Assembly (NCBI GenBank): GCA_039939375.1
Contig: JBDVJO010000005.1
Location: forward strand, 1 to 64,000
Source of the DNA: Paracrocinitomix sp039939375
GTDB taxonomy: Bacteria > Bacteroidota > Bacteroidia > Flavobacteriales_D > Crocinitomicaceae
Direction of reading: 5' to 3'
Length of the DNA: 64,000 bases
Each line of letters opens with the position of its first letter. The stretch's first letter is position 1. Positions 38,658-45,866 of this stretch are shown here, piece after piece. A program made the translations under genes and the position numbers. The notes beneath the pieces were generated by a model that did no database searches, was not told the origin of the DNA, and saw only the letters and a list, made by a program, of their open reading frames with translations.

Positions 38658-39173
38658 CTAATTGCTAATTACAGGATCTGTTTCAATGACATTACTATGG
38701 TTCAAAGCTCTGTCAATTAATAGAATTTCATATCTGACCGTATCAGAGTTAGGAGAAAGGTTGTTTTTAAAGGTTGGTTCTACCATTACATCTATTCTAC
38801 CTTTTATTCCTTTTGTGTTTTCAGAAACTTCAATTGGCTTAATTCGGTAAGAAAACTTCACAGGGTTTCCATCTAAATCTTCTCCAGGAACCCAACCTAA
38901 AGCATCATCTTTCTCATAGTAATTCAGGTAGATATTATTGTAATAAAAAGAATCTGGCGCAAAAACTCCGAAGGTATCTGCAGCCGGCAATCCAAGATCA
39001 GCATCTCCGTCAGTAAAATCGAACGAAACCCTTGCGCTATCTCCTAAGACAGTAACTTGAGGATTTGAAATAATCGGTTCTAAAGGATACTCCTCGCTTT
39101 TAAAACAAGAACTCAAGCTTCCTAAAAAAAAGGAAACCACAAGCGTTATACCTACAATTCTTTTTAACTTCAT
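38658..39173 (-). CDS. lipoprotein, unknown
   Basis: A protein of about 171 residues starting at ATG 39173 with a lipoprotein signal (MKLKRIVGITLVVSFFLG, lipobox LSSC). A longer upstream frame exists but would put 33 hydrophobic residues before this good signal. The mature part has PKD-like or Ig-like character (SARVSFDFTDGDADLGLP, RYEILLIDRALNHSN). It is first in the rimK unit. Function unknown. Confidence 0.72.
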   Translation of the reverse strand: MKLKRIVGITLVVSFFLGSLSSCFKSEEYPLEPIISNPQVTVLGDSARVSFDFTDGDADLGLPAADTFGVFAPDSFYYNNIYLNYYEKDDALGWVPGEDLDGNPVKFSYRIKPIEVSENTKGIKGRIDVMVEPTFKNNLSPNSDTVRYEILLIDRALNHSNVIETDPVISN

Positions 39174-39241
39174 CACCAATAATAAACTTCCTTTCAAAAG
39201 GAGTATAGCTAAGTTACCAATAAACATTGAACGAACAATCA

Positions 39242-40225
39242 ATGCATTCATTACCATTTGAAATAAATTCAATTTTCTCTATTCAAACTGACCAAGATTT
39301 TGAGTCAAAAGCCATTGCCATAGCACAGTATCAATATTACAACAATGCCATATACAAAGACTATGTAGATTTAATAGGGAGAGACATAAATCAACTTAAA
39401 TCTGTAACGCAAATTCCATTTTTACCGATTTCGTTTTTTAAAAGTCATAAAATAAAGGCATTTGAAGGTGAAGCTCAATTAGAATTCCATAGTTCTGGAA
39501 CAACAGGGCAACAGCACAGCAGGCACTTTATTTATGATGAAACAATTTATCAAATGAGTTTCTTAAAGTGTTTTGAATTGTTTTTTGGACATCCAGAAGA
39601 TTATATCATTTTAGGACTTTTACCGTCTTATCACGACAATGAACATTCGTCTCTCATTTACATGATTGATCACCTCATAGAGTTATCTAAAAACACTGAA
39701 TCTGGATTTTTATTGAATGATTATGAACGCCTCATTTCTATTGTAAACGAGCATCAATCGCATAAAAAAATTATCATTTTTGGAGTGTCTTACGCACTGC
39801 TCGATTTGGCTGAAAAATTCAACCCTGACTTAAGCAATTGTCTGGTATTAGAAACAGGCGGAATGAAAGGCAGGCGTAAAGAGTTAACTAAATCTGAATT
39901 GCACGCTGAGCTGAAAACGGGGTTGCAGATCAGTATGGTGCTTTCTGAATATGGGATGACTGAATTATTGTCTCAAGCTTATTCACTTGGAAAAGAAAAA
40001 TACCGAACGCCACCTTGGATGAAAATATTGATTCGAGAACAAACTGATCCTTTAAGTTTTACAACAACTAAAAGTGGCGGAATCAATGTAATCGACCTAG
40101 CCAATATTCACTCATGCTCTTTCATAGCTACTGAAGATTTAGGGCGGGTAAACGGAATAGATTTTGAAATTCTTGGCCGTTTTGATCAATCTGATATCAG
40201 AGGATGTAATTTACTCATTCAGTAA
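39242..40225 (+). CDS. LuxE/PaaK-like acyl-protein synthetase
   Basis: A protein of about 327 residues of the LuxE acyl-protein synthetase group within the adenylate-forming superfamily. It has the phosphate-binding FHSSGTTGQQHSRH, LLPSYHDNEHSSLIYM, LETGGMKGRRKEL and SEYGMTELLSQAYS, plus a shortened C-terminal lid. The family activates fatty acids or transfers acyl groups. No luxCD genes are present. A TTG at 39227 is in frame, but ATG 39242 is the better start. It is divergent from the lipoprotein-rimK unit, with only about 70 bp between them. Confidence 0.85.
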   Translation: MHSLPFEINSIFSIQTDQDFESKAIAIAQYQYYNNAIYKDYVDLIGRDINQLKSVTQIPFLPISFFKSHKIKAFEGEAQLEFHSSGTTGQQHSRHFIYDETIYQMSFLKCFELFFGHPEDYIILGLLPSYHDNEHSSLIYMIDHLIELSKNTESGFLLNDYERLISIVNEHQSHKKIIIFGVSYALLDLAEKFNPDLSNCLVLETGGMKGRRKELTKSELHAELKTGLQISMVLSEYGMTELLSQAYSLGKEKYRTPPWMKILIREQTDPLSFTTTKSGGINVIDLANIHSCSFIATEDLGRVNGIDFEILGRFDQSDIRGCNLLIQ

Positions 40226-40249
40226 TAAACGAAATTTATAAGTTAAAAG

Positions 40250-40280
40250 TTTGGCAAAGAACTTTTGTTTATTATCTTTG
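40250..40280 (+). promoter_or_regulatory. promoter upstream of ppk1 leader
   Basis: TTTG at 40250-40253 and TATCTTTG at 40273-40280, with a 19-bp spacer: the full Bacteroidota housekeeping promoter. Predicted start of transcription is near 40287, about 98 nt before the ppk1 ATG. Confidence 0.65.
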
Positions 40281-40316
40281 AACTGTTTTTTCATGGAAAC
40301 ATAGTTTTTTGAGGTG

Positions 40317-40360
40317 AAAATACCAGCTAAGATTCTAATTTTAGCTGGTATTTTTATTTT
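40317..40360 (+). terminator. terminator-like hairpin in ppk1 leader
   Basis: Perfect 10-bp stem (TACCAGCTAA and TTAGCTGGTA, 10-nt loop) followed by TTTTTATTTT. It lies between the promoter at 40250 and the ppk1 start at 40385, so it may be an attenuator, the end of a short RNA, or the terminator of the upstream gene. Confidence 0.75.
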
Positions 40361-40384
40361 ATACCAAATCCACTCTACTTTAAT

Positions 40385-42436
40385 ATGGACTTATACAATA
40401 GAGAACTCAGCTGGCTATCCTTTAACCAAAGGGTATTACAAGAATCTCTGGATGTGACAAATCCGCTCATAGAAAGAATCCGATTCTTAGGCATCTACTC
40501 AAATAATTTAGATGAATTTTTTAAAGTAAGAGTTGCCACTACAAGAAGACTTGTTGCTTTTGGAACAAAAAAAGTTGAAGGATTTTCAGGTTCTCCGCAA
40601 GAACTATTAGCAGAAATCAAAAAAGTAGTTCTTGATCAGCAGCAACTGTTTCAGTTGTCCTATGAAAAATTATTAAAGCAACTACGAGAAAAACATATCC
40701 TCCAAACTGATGAATCTCATTTAAGGCCAGAAGAAACGGATATTATTACCGATTTTTTTGAAAGTAAGGTAAGATCGGAGATTGTACCAATCATGCTTTC
40801 AACTAACCGAAAGTTTCCAACCCTGCAAGACAAAGGGATTTATTTAGCAGTGAAGATTACCAATTTCAACAAGTCTAAAATTAAATACGCATTGATTCAG
40901 ATACCTGATTCGGTATCTAGATTTTTCATCATTCCTCCAAAGAAAAAGAATGAACTGCAGAAAGTGCTTTTATTAGATGATATAATCCGCTATCATTTAG
41001 CAGATATCTTCTCAATATTCACCTTTGATAAAATTGAAGCCTATACCTTCAAAATTACCAGAGATGCAGAGCTTGATTTGGATGATGACATTTCGAAAAG
41101 CTTTCTTGAAAAAATGAAAGATAGCGTAGAAATGCGAAAAGAAGGTAAAACGGTTCGGTTCGTATACGACAAGGCTATGCCTTTAGATGTGTTGAATTAC
41201 CTCATGGCTGCCCAAGGTTTAGAAGCTGGTGAAAATATAATTCCAGGAGGTCGTTATCACAACTTCAAAGATTTTATGAATTTCCCAGATTTTGGAAATT
41301 CAACTTTTGTTTACAACGAACTTCCACCACTTCAACATCCAGCCTTTAAAGAAAAAAATAAGTCTTTGATTAAGTCGATTTTGAGTAAAGATGTGATGAT
41401 CACATACCCTTTTCAGACGTTTCAGCATGTTGTTAACCTGCTTCGTGAAGCAGCAATCGATCCGAAAGTTCAATCAATTAAGATTAACCTTTATAGAGTA
41501 GCCTCTAACTCTCAAATTATTAACGCCCTTATTTCTGCAGCAAAAAACGGAAAGAAGGTAACTGTTGTGATTGAGCTATTGGCCAGGTTTGACGAACAGA
41601 ATAATATCAACTGGTCTAACGTACTAGAAGACAACGGCGTTTCTGTTCAATTCGGTGTGCAAAATTTAAAAGTGCATTCTAAGCTCTTTTTAATTAAGCG
41701 AAAAGCGGGTGATAAAATTCAAACCATAGCACATATTGGCACTGGGAATTTCCATGAAAAAACTGCCAAAATCTATACTGATATGTCACTTCTAACGGCA
41801 GATCCTGGAATCACGAAAGAAGTTGAAAAAGTATTTAAAATATTCAAAAATAACTTTGACAGATCAGTATTTAGAGAATTAATCGTCTCTCCATTTAATA
41901 CAAGAAGAAAAATCATCACCTTAATTGATCAGGAAATTAAAAATGCCAATAAGGGTGAAGAGGCCTACATCTATTTAAAAATGAATAATTTAGTAGATTC
42001 AAGCCTGATCAAAAAATTGTATGAAGCATCCAAAGCTGGCGTTAAAATTAAAGCAGTAATCAGAGGGATTTGCGCATTGGTTCCAGGCGTTAAAGGATTG
42101 TCAGAAAATATTGAGGTACGAAGTATTGTAGGAAGATTTCTGGAGCATTCAAGATTTATGATTTTTGCGCATGGCGGAGATGAAAAATACTTTATCACTT
42201 CAGGAGATTGGATGGGCAGAAATTTAGATAGAAGAATTGAAGTGGCTACCCCTATTTATGACAAGGATATTCAAAAAGATATCAAATTTATGATTCAGGC
42301 CTGTTTAAACGACAACTCAAAATCAAGAATCATTGACAAACTGCAAAAGAACCACCGCTATGATGGTGGAGATATTGTTCCTTACAATTCTCAAATTGAA
42401 ACATACAACTACTTTTTACAACAATTAGATAAATGA
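40385..42436 (+). CDS. ppk1: polyphosphate kinase 1
   Basis: A 683-residue polyphosphate kinase with the PPK1 domain order. The N-terminal domain starts NRELSWLSFNQRVLQES and FLGIYSNNLDEFFKVRV. The catalytic PLD-like domains contain KVHSKLFLIKR and HIGTGNFHEKTAKIYTD, with the conserved His region, then EHSRFMIFAHGG. It reversibly transfers the ATP gamma-phosphate to polyphosphate. Its TGA overlaps the ATG of the ppx gene, so synthesis and breakdown genes are coupled. The leader carries a terminator-like hairpin. Confidence 0.96.
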   Translation: MDLYNRELSWLSFNQRVLQESLDVTNPLIERIRFLGIYSNNLDEFFKVRVATTRRLVAFGTKKVEGFSGSPQELLAEIKKVVLDQQQLFQLSYEKLLKQLREKHILQTDESHLRPEETDIITDFFESKVRSEIVPIMLSTNRKFPTLQDKGIYLAVKITNFNKSKIKYALIQIPDSVSRFFIIPPKKKNELQKVLLLDDIIRYHLADIFSIFTFDKIEAYTFKITRDAELDLDDDISKSFLEKMKDSVEMRKEGKTVRFVYDKAMPLDVLNYLMAAQGLEAGENIIPGGRYHNFKDFMNFPDFGNSTFVYNELPPLQHPAFKEKNKSLIKSILSKDVMITYPFQTFQHVVNLLREAAIDPKVQSIKINLYRVASNSQIINALISAAKNGKKVTVVIELLARFDEQNNINWSNVLEDNGVSVQFGVQNLKVHSKLFLIKRKAGDKIQTIAHIGTGNFHEKTAKIYTDMSLLTADPGITKEVEKVFKIFKNNFDRSVFRELIVSPFNTRRKIITLIDQEIKNANKGEEAYIYLKMNNLVDSSLIKKLYEASKAGVKIKAVIRGICALVPGVKGLSENIEVRSIVGRFLEHSRFMIFAHGGDEKYFITSGDWMGRNLDRRIEVATPIYDKDIQKDIKFMIQACLNDNSKSRIIDKLQKNHRYDGGDIVPYNSQIETYNYFLQQLDK

Positions 42437-43320
42437 AGTTTGGAGCGATTGACATAGGAACCAATGCCGCCAGACTATTAATCGGTGAAGTTGAAGAAGA
42501 AGGAAAACACCATTTCGTTAAAAAGATATCTTATACTCGAATTCCTTTGAGACTTGGATTAGAAGTATTTGAAAACGGAGAGATATCTGAAAAAAAAGAA
42601 GAAGAGTTTATCAAATCGATTGAAGCGTTTAGACTTATTTCTGAAGTATTTGAGGTAACTGAATTAAGAGCTTGTGCAACTTCTGCCATGAGAGAAGCTG
42701 AAAATGGCATTGAAATTCAAGAGCGCATCAAAGAAAAAACAGGTGTTAATATTGAAATTATAAAAGGCTCAGAAGAAGCAAAGCTGATTTTATCTACCTT
42801 TTTCTTACTTGAGTTTGATCAAAAAAACCCATTTCTGGTGATTGACGTAGGCGGTGGCTCTACTGAAATATCTATTTTTAAGAAAGGTGAAAAAGTTGCT
42901 TCTCGCTCTTTTCCAATCGGAACGATTAGAATGTTAAAGGGTAAGGTGAAAAATAAAAATTGGAAAGATCTTGACAATTGGATCATCAAGTATTTAAAAA
43001 AAGAAAACACCTACACCACTTTTGCGACTGGTGGAAACATTAATAAAATTCACAAGTTACTTGGTAAAAAATCTAGCGAACCAATTCAATTTTCAGAAAT
43101 GTTTGAGCTGTCTCATAAATTGAGAAAGCTAACTGTTGAGGAAAGAATTTCAGATTTCAGCTTAAAACCAGATCGTGCTGATGTTATTGTTCCGGCATGT
43201 GATATTTACGAATTTATCTTTGAACGACTTGATTCACAAGAAGTTTATGTTCCGAAAATTGGTCTTTCTGACGGAATGATTTACAACCTTCATCAAAAAC
43301 ATTTGAGAAAAAAGAAATAA
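42433..43320 (+). CDS. ppx: Ppx/GppA family exopolyphosphatase
   Basis: A 295-residue member of the ASKHA fold. Motifs are AIDIGTNAARLLIGE (phosphate 1), RACATSAMREA, VIDVGGGSTEISIF (phosphate 2) and FATGGNINK. At about 300 residues it lacks the C-terminal HD-like domains of the E. coli Ppx, so it is the short two-domain form. It would degrade polyphosphate or pppGpp; the pairing with ppk1 favours polyphosphate. It overlaps ppk1 by 4 bp. Confidence 0.92.
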   Translation: MKFGAIDIGTNAARLLIGEVEEEGKHHFVKKISYTRIPLRLGLEVFENGEISEKKEEEFIKSIEAFRLISEVFEVTELRACATSAMREAENGIEIQERIKEKTGVNIEIIKGSEEAKLILSTFFLLEFDQKNPFLVIDVGGGSTEISIFKKGEKVASRSFPIGTIRMLKGKVKNKNWKDLDNWIIKYLKKENTYTTFATGGNINKIHKLLGKKSSEPIQFSEMFELSHKLRKLTVEERISDFSLKPDRADVIVPACDIYEFIFERLDSQEVYVPKIGLSDGMIYNLHQKHLRKKK

Positions 43321-43336
43321 AGTTGGTGAAAACCGC

Positions 43337-43366
43337 TTTGGAATTTATTTAGAAGTATTATATTTG
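43337..43366 (+). promoter_or_regulatory. promoter of tRNA operon
   Basis: TTTG at 43337-43340 and TATATTTG at 43359-43366 with an 18-bp spacer. Predicted start near 43373. It would drive a transcript of about 500 nt through both tRNAs to the terminator at 43879. Confidence 0.65.
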
Positions 43367-43379
43367 CCCTCCCGAAAAT

Positions 43380-43397
43380 GTAACAAATCGTTGTTAC
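43380..43397 (+). other. leader hairpin of tRNA operon
   Basis: Perfect 7-bp stem GTAACAA/TTGTTAC with a 4-nt loop, just after the predicted transcription start. Confidence 0.5.
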
Positions 43398-43427
43398 TAG
43401 GATAAAATTTTGAAAAACGCATTTGCG

Positions 43428-43450
43428 ATAAGACATAAGCGAGAGTAGCT
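43428..43450 (+). repeat. 23-nt copy of tRNA-Gly leader and first 12 tRNA bases
   Basis: Identical to 43527-43549, which spans the leader ATAAGACATAA and the 5' end of the real tRNA-Gly, 99 bp downstream. The copy includes the unusual A at tRNA position 4. Confidence 0.85.
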
Positions 43451-43512
43451 TACCGAACAAGTTTCGTTTCAAGCATGGCTTGACTCAACTAAGTCGGTAC
43501 AGGCAGCTTCGC
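43439..43512 (+). other. 74-nt structured tRNA-sized element
   Basis: Starts with GCGAGAGTAGCT exactly as the tRNA-Gly does and ends GCTTCGC. Ends pair: GCGA/TCGC, AGCT/AGCT, TACCGA/TCGGTA, interrupted by 4- and 5-nt bulges, around an inner 6-bp hairpin TCAAGC-ATG-GCTTGA. It has no T-loop and no anticodon loop, so it is not a functional tRNA. It may be a decayed tRNA copy or a separate RNA structure. Confidence 0.5.
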
Positions 43513-43537
43513 AGATAGTTTTAATTATAAGACATAA

Positions 43538-43610
43538 GCGAGAGTAGCTCAGCTGATAGAGCGCCACCTTGCCAAGGTGGAGGTCGCGGGTTTGAGCCCC
43601 GTCTCCCGCT
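43538..43610 (+). tRNA. tRNA-Gly (GCC anticodon)
   Basis: A 73-nt cloverleaf. The anticodon arm is CCACC-TTGCCAA-GGTGG with anticodon GCC at 43571-43573. The D-stem is GCTC/GAGC and the T-stem is GCGGG/CCCGT with one G-T pair. The acceptor stem GCGAGAG/CTCCCGC has one A4-C69 mismatch. Discriminator is T73; CCA is not encoded. The D-loop has A at position 19 and the T-loop has T at 56 (GTTTGAGC rather than GTTCGAGC), so the usual G19-C56 elbow pair reads A19-U56. Confidence 0.92.
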
Positions 43611-43624
43611 CAAGGTGGAGGTCG
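43611..43624 (+). repeat. 14-nt copy of tRNA-Gly anticodon-stem/variable-loop segment
   Basis: CAAGGTGGAGGTCG is identical to 43573-43586 inside the tRNA and starts directly after the tRNA's last base. Confidence 0.85.
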
Positions 43625-43756
43625 TCTCGGTTCAACCGAGATTTGCCCGCTAAAGGCAAGAGCCTATCTAGTTTACTAGATCTCTGCTAAAAATGCCAAA
43701 CCACAGCTACTGGGCTTCAGTAGCGTGATTATTCACTTAGTCTTAGGGCTAAGTGA
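43624..43756 (+). other. array of five stem-loops between two tRNAs
   Basis: Five consecutive perfect or near-perfect hairpins: TCTCGG/CCGAGA (43625-43641), TTGCC/GGCAA (43643-43659), ATCTAG/CTAGAT (43666-43681), CAC-GCTACTG/CAGTAGC-GTG with one bulged A (43702-43727), and TCACTTAG/CTAAGTGA (43733-43756). No T-run follows any of them. No reading frame spans the region. Confidence 0.65.
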
Positions 43757-43759
43757 GAT

Positions 43760-43843
43760 GCTCGAGTGGTGGAATTGGTAGACACGCAAGACTTAAAATC
43801 TTGTGTCCTTTGGGACGTGCGGGTTCAAGTCCCGCCTCGAGTA
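43760..43843 (+). tRNA. tRNA-Leu (TAA anticodon)
   Basis: An 84-nt class II tRNA. The anticodon arm is CAAGA-CTTAAAA-TCTTG with anticodon TAA at 43794-43796. The long variable arm is TGTCCTTTGGGACG-like, and the T-arm GCGGG-TTCAAGT-CCCGC is canonical. The acceptor stem GCTCGAG/CTCGAGT has a G1-U72 wobble; discriminator A73 is as expected for leucine. CCA is not encoded. Confidence 0.95.
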
Positions 43844-43844
43844 C

Positions 43845-43879
43845 AAAAGCCCTGTAACGTAGAGTTGCAGGGCTTTTTT
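43845..43879 (+). terminator. terminator of tRNA operon
   Basis: Stem AAAAGCCCTG/CAGGGCTTTT with a loop of about 13 nt and a T-run, 2 nt after tRNA-Leu. Confidence 0.9.
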
Positions 43880-43991
43880 GTTGGTTTTAATTAAAATAGG
43901 GTGACGGCACTAATTCTTCTGTATCTGCTGATATAACTGTGTTTGAGCGGTTCGACATATTTCTTTCAGTATATTTGCCTTTAGTAAATTT

Positions 43992-44513
43992 ATGGAAACA
44001 GTTGCTATACATAAAGCTAAACGAAAAGATTTAAAGGACCTTCAATGTGTCAGCAAGATAACTTTTAAGGATTCATTCGGAGACCAGAATACTCCAGAGG
44101 ATATGGAAAGGTACCTACGTGAGAAGTTTAGTGAGGAACAGCTTTTGTCCGAACTTGACCATCCCGAATCAGAATTCTACTTAGCTAAACTTAATGAAGA
44201 AGTGGTTGGCTATCTTAAATTAAATATTGGTCAAGCTCAGACCGAACTAAAGGATGACAAAGGACTTGAGATAGAGAGAATTTATGTGTTTAATAAATTC
44301 ATTGGCAAAGGAGTTGGAAAACAACTGTTCAATCTTACTTTAAATATCGCGAACCAAAAGAATTCCCAATACATCTGGTTAGGAGTATGGGAAAAGAATG
44401 AACGAGCAATCAATTTCTACCTTAAAAATGGTTTTGTAGAATTCGATAAACACGTTTTCATTCTTGGTGAGGACCACCAGACAGACATACTCATGAAATT
44501 AAAGTTGAACTAA
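43992..44513 (+). CDS. GNAT family N-acetyltransferase
   Basis: A 173-residue acetyltransferase. The N-terminal segment is typical (RKDLKDLQCVSKITFKDSFG). Motif A has EIERIYVFNKFIGKGVGKQL, the acetyl-CoA pyrophosphate loop. The C-terminal part WLGVWEKNERAINFYLKNGF is the usual motif B, followed by the last strand. The substrate is unknown. It is monocistronic, with a bidirectional terminator downstream. Confidence 0.9.
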   Translation: METVAIHKAKRKDLKDLQCVSKITFKDSFGDQNTPEDMERYLREKFSEEQLLSELDHPESEFYLAKLNEEVVGYLKLNIGQAQTELKDDKGLEIERIYVFNKFIGKGVGKQLFNLTLNIANQKNSQYIWLGVWEKNERAINFYLKNGFVEFDKHVFILGEDHQTDILMKLKLN

Positions 44514-44550
44514 CCATCTATTTGGTTGGACAATGCAATCATCTCCTGTA

Positions 44551-44588
44551 CAAAAAGCCCCGAATCTATATGATTCGGGGCTTTTTAA
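44551..44588. terminator. bidirectional intrinsic terminator
   Basis: Perfect 15-bp stem (AAAAAGCCCCGAATC with GATTCGGGGCTTTTT, loop TATAT) between the convergent GNAT and cytochrome genes. Confidence 0.93.
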
Positions 44589-44621
44589 TTCTATATAGGT
44601 CAAAGGATATTTACTGAAATA

Positions 44622-45626
44622 TCACAGACCGTTTATATATTCTTTCATTAAAGCCAACCCTTCTGCATCAACCACAGTTGTACCGGCATCTGGCATTCTG
44701 CCACTTTCCATTACTTCAATAATAAGATCTTTCTTTTTCAAAATTTTTGTTTCACTCAGGTTTGTTTCATATCTGAAATCATAGCCTTTCTTTTCAGCTT
44801 CTCTTAAACCATTTGGATGATGACAAGATGCACAATTCAAATCAAGGTAAGCTCTTCCTCTTTCTGATAAAGAAACATTCTGATCATTATAATCAGGAAT
44901 GGTCGCAACAGTTGAGACATCAACAGTGTTTAAGACACTAAGAGACTGCAAATGGTTCAATTGATTGACAGTCATACCATCTCTTTCCACATTTCTATTG
45001 AGGTTCCTTAAAGAAGGACCCAAAGGCACTAATTCAGAAGAATTTTGATGACATTTAACACATTCTTTTTGAGAAGGGATGCGATAATCGATTGTTCTAT
45101 TGTCTCCATTAGCATCAATCCAACTAACCTGTGTATCTAAACCTTCTTTTTTTAAAGTAGCATCTGTTTGACTATCATTCCATTCATAAGCCGCTACATT
45201 CCACTCATTACTTCCTTTAATAAGCAGTCTGGTTTCAATAATTTGATTCCCGGCTGCCGTGTCTGTTTCATCTAGATAATAATAGAATGTTTTTACCAAA
45301 ATAGTTCCTTCTGGAAACTCAGGCATATCACTGTCATTTGGAGTAATCAATGTCCCAACAGGCAGCTTAACAAGCCTTTGTTTTTTGGCGTAGTTTGAAT
45401 ATAATATTGAGCTGAGCTCCAACAAATGTACATCAGACGAAGGAGTCAAGTTGCTCATATCCCCGTCAAATAAATTATAAGCAGATAGGTTTTGTTCGAA
45501 TTGAACAGTTTGAGGAATTGGCACAATATTCCTTTTATTACAAGATGCCACTGTAAACAATAAGACCAGTGTAAATAATACTAGGCTTGAAACCCGAATC
45601 GCTAATCTCAACTTGTTTAATTGCAT
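44622..45626 (-). CDS. dihaem cytochrome c-like lipoprotein (SO2930/TIGR03806 type)
   Basis: A 334-residue protein with a signal peptide and a lipobox-like ASC near residue 29 (LLFTVASCNK). The N-terminal half is of the TIGR03806 type (LPVGTLITPNDSDMPEFPEGT, FYYYLDETD). Two CXXCH haem sites are present, ECVKCHQ and NCASCHH. The C-terminal part ends with the SGRMPDAGTT phrase, near a likely Met axial ligand. It should be attached to the envelope and act in electron transfer or oxidation. No partner oxidoreductase is adjacent. Confidence 0.87.
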   Translation of the reverse strand: MQLNKLRLAIRVSSLVLFTLVLLFTVASCNKRNIVPIPQTVQFEQNLSAYNLFDGDMSNLTPSSDVHLLELSSILYSNYAKKQRLVKLPVGTLITPNDSDMPEFPEGTILVKTFYYYLDETDTAAGNQIIETRLLIKGSNEWNVAAYEWNDSQTDATLKKEGLDTQVSWIDANGDNRTIDYRIPSQKECVKCHQNSSELVPLGPSLRNLNRNVERDGMTVNQLNHLQSLSVLNTVDVSTVATIPDYNDQNVSLSERGRAYLDLNCASCHHPNGLREAEKKGYDFRYETNLSETKILKKKDLIIEVMESGRMPDAGTTVVDAEGLALMKEYINGL

Positions 45627-45766
45627 ATTCTTACAACGTTAAAGAAACAAATTTATTGATTTTTTTTGTTTTGAGGCGAGATGTAACACCAGAAACACTT
45701 GAAAACAAAGTACATAAAGATAATCAAAGACTTTCTTCAAATCGCTACGAAATTGATTTCGTTTGT

Positions 45767-45774
45767 TACCTTTG
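45767..45774 (+). promoter_or_regulatory. -7 box TACCTTTG of candidate small RNA
   Basis: Exact TANNTTTG match; predicts transcription from about 45781. No -33 TTTG at the usual spacing. Confidence 0.45.
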
Positions 45775-45780
45775 CACGCA

Positions 45781-45866
45781 GAAATAAAACATTTAAAATA
45801 CCTTGAGAGAGCTTCCAAGTCTCTTAAGTAGAAAAGCCTCAGCCTTAGAACTGGGGCTTTTTGTTT
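45781..45866 (+). ncRNA. candidate small non-coding RNA with two hairpins
   Basis: About 86 nt. The first hairpin is a 9-bp stem CTTGAGAGA/TCTCTTAAG (45802-45828, one G-T pair, 9-nt loop). The second is a terminator hairpin AAAAGCCTCAG/CTGGGGCTTTT (45832-45861) followed by TTGTTTTT. It has its own TACCTTTG box and no reading frame. It resembles the size and layout of small Flavobacteria RNAs, but I cannot assign it to an Rfam family. Confidence 0.5.

Noticed and set aside
43573..43624. Direct repeat of the tRNA-Gly segment as an integration (att) site
   Set aside because: The copies are only 38 bp apart and no integrase or element lies between or nearby; a decayed tandem copy is simpler.
45587..45787. 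66-codon plus-strand frame overlapping the cytochrome gene start
   Set aside because: Antisense to a clear gene and without protein-like features; the end overlaps the small-RNA promoter.
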